Source of the DNA: Salipiger sp. H15
GTDB taxonomy: Bacteria > Pseudomonadota > Alphaproteobacteria > Rhodobacterales > Rhodobacteraceae
Direction of reading: 5' to 3'
Assembly: GCF_040409955.1 (NCBI RefSeq)
Contig: NZ_CP123384.1
Span: 2,055,501-2,119,500 of the forward strand
DNA: 64,000 nucleotides
Within the stretch, counting starts at the first letter, position 1. Each line of letters begins with the position of its first letter. The notes below the pieces were generated by a model. It was not told the DNA's origin and did not search any database. It worked only from the letters and a program-made list of their open reading frames with translations. Below, piece by piece: positions 62,131 to 64,000 of the stretch. The translations under genes and the position numbers were made by a program.

Positions 62131-62240
62131 GGGTCGACCCGCAGGGAGGAGGAGAGCAGGCCGACCCGGTCGCAAAACGAGGCCCGTGGAGGGCCCCGCG
62201 TCGACTGGTCCGGTGCCTCGGGAGGAGGAGTGAGGCGACC
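62131..62240 (-). ncRNA. Second CcsR/cuckoo-type sRNA (two hairpins)
   Basis: Hairpin 1 has stem GCCTC/GAGGC at 62215-62236, extended by GGT/ACC. Hairpin 2 is at 62131-62167, with GGGTCG/CGACCC outside and further pairs inside. Both loops carry GGGAGGAGGAG on the plus strand, that is CUCCUCCUCCC in the minus-strand RNA, as in the array at 1.9-2.5 kb. A candidate promoter lies directly upstream (62251-62279). No DUF1127 gene and no T-run terminator are next to this copy. Confidence 0.72.
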
Positions 62241-62250
62241 GGATGGGTGC

Positions 62251-62279
62251 TATCTACAAATCGCGCGGGCGTCTTCAAC
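62251..62279 (-). promoter_or_regulatory. Promoter candidate of the second CcsR-like RNA
   Basis: Minus strand: GTTGAA (62279-62274), 17 bp, TAGATA (62256-62251). The predicted start near 62244 would fall at the first hairpin. The -35 TTGAA suits RpoH- or sigma-70-type recognition. Confidence 0.5.
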
Positions 62280-62398
62280 CTCCGCGGGCAAGAATTCACC
62301 AATCTGTCATGAATTCCGTAGGGTTGCCCCGCGGAAACGCGCAAACTTTGGGCATTCGCGGCGCGCCCCGGCGGGGCAAGGACGGCGAGGCGCCGGTT

Positions 62399-62953
62399 TC
62401 AGGCGGCTTTCCACTTGATCGAGCAGCCCATGGAGGGGATCTGCTCGATCGGACCGGCGCCGGTGCGGGCCACCTGAAGCATCGCCTCGTAGAGGTCGCG
62501 GCGGGTGTCCCCGGGCGCGGCCTCCTTGCGCGAGGCGTCGAGCCGGCCGCGGTACTGAAGCCCGAGGTGAGCGTCGAAGCCGAAGAAGTCCGGGGTGCAG
62601 GCGGCGCCGTAGGCACGGGCGACCTGCTGGCTCTCGTCATGGAGATAGGGGAAGGGAAAGTCCTTCTCCCGCGCCATCTTCCGCATGTTCACGAAACTGT
62701 CGGCGGGGTAGCTTTGCGCGTCGTTGGAACTGATCGCGACGACGCCGATGCCCTGTTGCTGCAGATCGCGCGCGTCGCGCAGGATGCGATCCAGAACCGC
62801 CAGCACGTAGGGGCAGTGGTTGCAGATGAACATGACCAGCGTGCCCTTCGGGCCCCGGATGTCCTCGAGGCCGTAGGTCCTGCCGTCGGTGCCGGGCAGG
62901 GAGAAGCCGGGCGCGACCCAGCCGAAATCGCAGACGGGCGGAGAGACGGGCAT
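62399..62953 (-). CDS. Thioredoxin-fold redoxin (AhpC/TSA-like) with CNHC motif
   Basis: A 184-aa thiol protein. The active site is CNHC (FICNHCPYVLAVLDR), in the thioredoxin CxxC position, followed by GIGVVAISSNDAQSYPADSF and the cis-Pro region AACTPDFFGFD. This is the small peroxiredoxin/redoxin group in which the protein acts as a thiol reductase or peroxidase. ATG 62953 is preceded by GAGGAGCCTCGCC. It lies 16 bp downstream of rpe and so may be co-transcribed with it. It may cooperate with the neighbouring flavoprotein, but that enzyme lacks redox cysteines. Confidence 0.85.
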   Translation of the reverse strand: MPVSPPVCDFGWVAPGFSLPGTDGRTYGLEDIRGPKGTLVMFICNHCPYVLAVLDRILRDARDLQQQGIGVVAISSNDAQSYPADSFVNMRKMAREKDFPFPYLHDESQQVARAYGAACTPDFFGFDAHLGLQYRGRLDASRKEAAPGDTRRDLYEAMLQVARTGAGPIEQIPSMGCSIKWKAA

Positions 62954-62969
62954 GGCGAGGCTCCTCGGA

Positions 62970-63668
62970 TCAGGCGGCGTCCTGCGCCCCGGTCGCGGCG
63001 GCGCGGATGGCGCGGATGTTCTGACCATATGGGGCGGGGTTGGCCACCGATCCACCCCGGAACACCGCCGAGCCCGCCACCAGCACGTCGGCCCCGGCCC
63101 GGGTCACCAGCGGCGCGGTCGAGGGATCGACGCCGCCGTCGATCTCGATGTGGATCTCGCGATCACCGATCATCTCGCGCAGCTTGCGGACCTGCGCGAC
63201 CTGGCTGTGGATGAACTTCTGCCCGCCGAAGCCGGGGTTCACGGTCATCAGGCAGACGAGGTCGCAGAGGTCGAGCAGCGGCGCGGCGGCCTCGACCGGC
63301 GTGCCGGGGTTGAGCGCGAGGCCGGCTTTCGCTCCGCTGGCGCGGATCGCCTGCAGTGTGCGGTGGGTGTGCGCCCCGGCCTCGAGATGGGCGGTGATGA
63401 CATCCGCGCCCGCCTCGGCAAAGGCCTCGATGTAGGGATCCACCGGCGCGATCATCAGGTGCACGTCCATCACGGTCGAGATGTGCGGGCGGATCGCCTT
63501 CACCAGCGGCGGGCCGAAGGTGAGGTTGGGCACGAAATGCCCGTCCATCACGTCGACGTGGATCCAGTCCGCGCCCTGCGCCTCGACGGCGCGGATCTCG
63601 GCGCCGAAATTGGCGAAATCGGCGGAGAGGATCGACGGGGCGATCTTCACGGTGCGGTCGAAGCTCAT
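62970..63668 (-). CDS. rpe: Ribulose-phosphate 3-epimerase
   Basis: A 232-aa TIM-barrel enzyme interconverting ribulose-5-phosphate and xylulose-5-phosphate. Family motifs are clear: IAPSILSADFANFG, WIHVDVMDGHFVPN with the metal-binding His and Asp, MDVHLM, LMTVNPGFGGQ and IEIDGGVDP with the catalytic Asp. With cbbX just upstream on the same strand it belongs to a Calvin-cycle (cbb) operon as well as the pentose-phosphate pathway. Ends 16 bp before the redoxin gene. Confidence 0.95.
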   Translation of the reverse strand: MSFDRTVKIAPSILSADFANFGAEIRAVEAQGADWIHVDVMDGHFVPNLTFGPPLVKAIRPHISTVMDVHLMIAPVDPYIEAFAEAGADVITAHLEAGAHTHRTLQAIRASGAKAGLALNPGTPVEAAAPLLDLCDLVCLMTVNPGFGGQKFIHSQVAQVRKLREMIGDREIHIEIDGGVDPSTAPLVTRAGADVLVAGSAVFRGGSVANPAPYGQNIRAIRAAATGAQDAA

Positions 63669-63695
63669 CGGGCGGTTCCTTCTGCTGCGGGGTCG

Positions 63696-63745
63696 GGGGG
63701 CGCTGCCCCCGTCCGCGTGCCGCGGACTCCCCCGGGATATTTCCG
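63696..63745 (-). repeat. Dispersed intergenic two-hairpin element, copy B
   Basis: On the minus strand the block reads ATATCCCGGGGGAGTCCGCG, then GCGGACGGGGGC, then GCCCCC, matching copy A (4129-4178) except for the small loops. It sits in the short gap between cbbX and rpe. Confidence 0.6.
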
Positions 63746-63759
63746 ACATGTGGAAGCCG

Positions 63760-64000
63760 TCATTCGGCCGCCTGTTGCAGGCGGCGGTCACTGCCCAGCC
63801 CGCCGCGGAACACGCGCGAGCCGCGCAGGTCGGCCTCGGTGATGGTCGAGAGCTCCTCGGCGCCGAGCGGGCCCTTCGCCTCGTTGAAGAGCCGGTTGGC
63901 CTGGCGCAGCCGGGCGCGGTCGAGCGCGTTGCGGATCGAGCGGGCATTGGCGAAATGCGGCTGGTGGCGGCGGGCGGCGATGTACTCGGCCATGGCGGCG
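63760..64000 (-). CDS. cbbX: RuBisCO activase CbbX, C-terminal fragment
   Basis: The last 79 codons, running off the right edge. The sequence YIAARRHQPHFANARSIRNA, continuing LDRARLRQANRLF, is the distinctive C-terminal helical end of CbbX. This AAA+ ATPase remodels inhibited red-type (form IC) RuBisCO. The Walker motifs are beyond the window. It is read in the same direction as rpe, 91 bp away, so the cbb operon continues to the right. Confidence 0.88.
   Translation of the reverse strand, partial: AAMAEYIAARRHQPHFANARSIRNALDRARLRQANRLFNEAKGPLGAEELSTITEADLRGSRVFRGGLGSDRRLQQAAE

Overview
The window is a high-GC alphaproteobacterial chromosome segment. Housekeeping gene content and order, DUF1127/CcsR-type RNAs, TRAP transporters and a red-type RuBisCO activase (cbbX) beside rpe point to Rhodobacterales (Rhodobacter/Roseobacter group, perhaps a Salipiger-like genus). 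The Calvin-cycle genes at the right edge suggest CO2-fixing capacity. Genus assignment is inference.

Left part (1-8.6 kb): the 5' end of valS; a sulfotransferase fused to an alpha/beta-hydrolase-like domain; then a striking non-coding array. Behind a small DUF1127 gene, on the minus strand, lie twelve stem-loops that almost all show the same 13-nt loop carrying CCUCCUCCC. They form six two-hairpin units of the CcsR or cuckoo RNA type, and the last hairpin ends in a T-run. Next come mrp/apbC (convergent) and the minus-strand run SPOR lipoprotein-dac-tmk-holB, then tRNA-Ser(UGA).

8.6-14.7 kb is accessory DNA: a decayed tyrosine-recombinase end just past the tRNA, a broken SGNH-hydrolase/RTX gene, then intact mandelate-racemase-like, metallophosphoesterase and amidohydrolase genes. 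14.9-25.1 kb holds a type III polyketide synthase with a methyltransferase, a second phosphatase, and an envelope block (219-aa secreted protein, COG4705 membrane protein, PepSY protein, response regulator, histidine kinase, small membrane protein, MprF). 25.6-34.9 kb is one 3109-codon RTX/tandem-Ig-like gene. 35-42.3 kb has IS and AEC-transporter remnants, then assorted single genes.

42.3-59 kb is a catabolic region built from two modules that meet tail to tail near 50.64 kb. Module 1: IclR, thiolase, CoA ligase and PCC-domain protein on the minus strand, opposite TRAP P-Q-M plus an SDR. Module 2: IclR, thioesterase and CoA-transferase on the minus strand, opposite a CoA ligase, a dehydratase-like protein and TRAP Q-P-M. 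Palindromes in both divergent promoter regions look like IclR operators. The substrates are probably carboxylic acids activated to CoA thioesters; their identity is unknown.

59-64 kb: an alpha/beta hydrolase, a cyclic-nucleotide-domain/thioredoxin-reductase-like flavoprotein lacking the redox cysteines, a second two-hairpin CCUCCUCCC RNA with its own candidate promoter, a CNHC redoxin, rpe and the 3' end of cbbX. Many operons end in strong GC-rich hairpins, and both TRAP operons carry such a hairpin just after the binding-protein gene.
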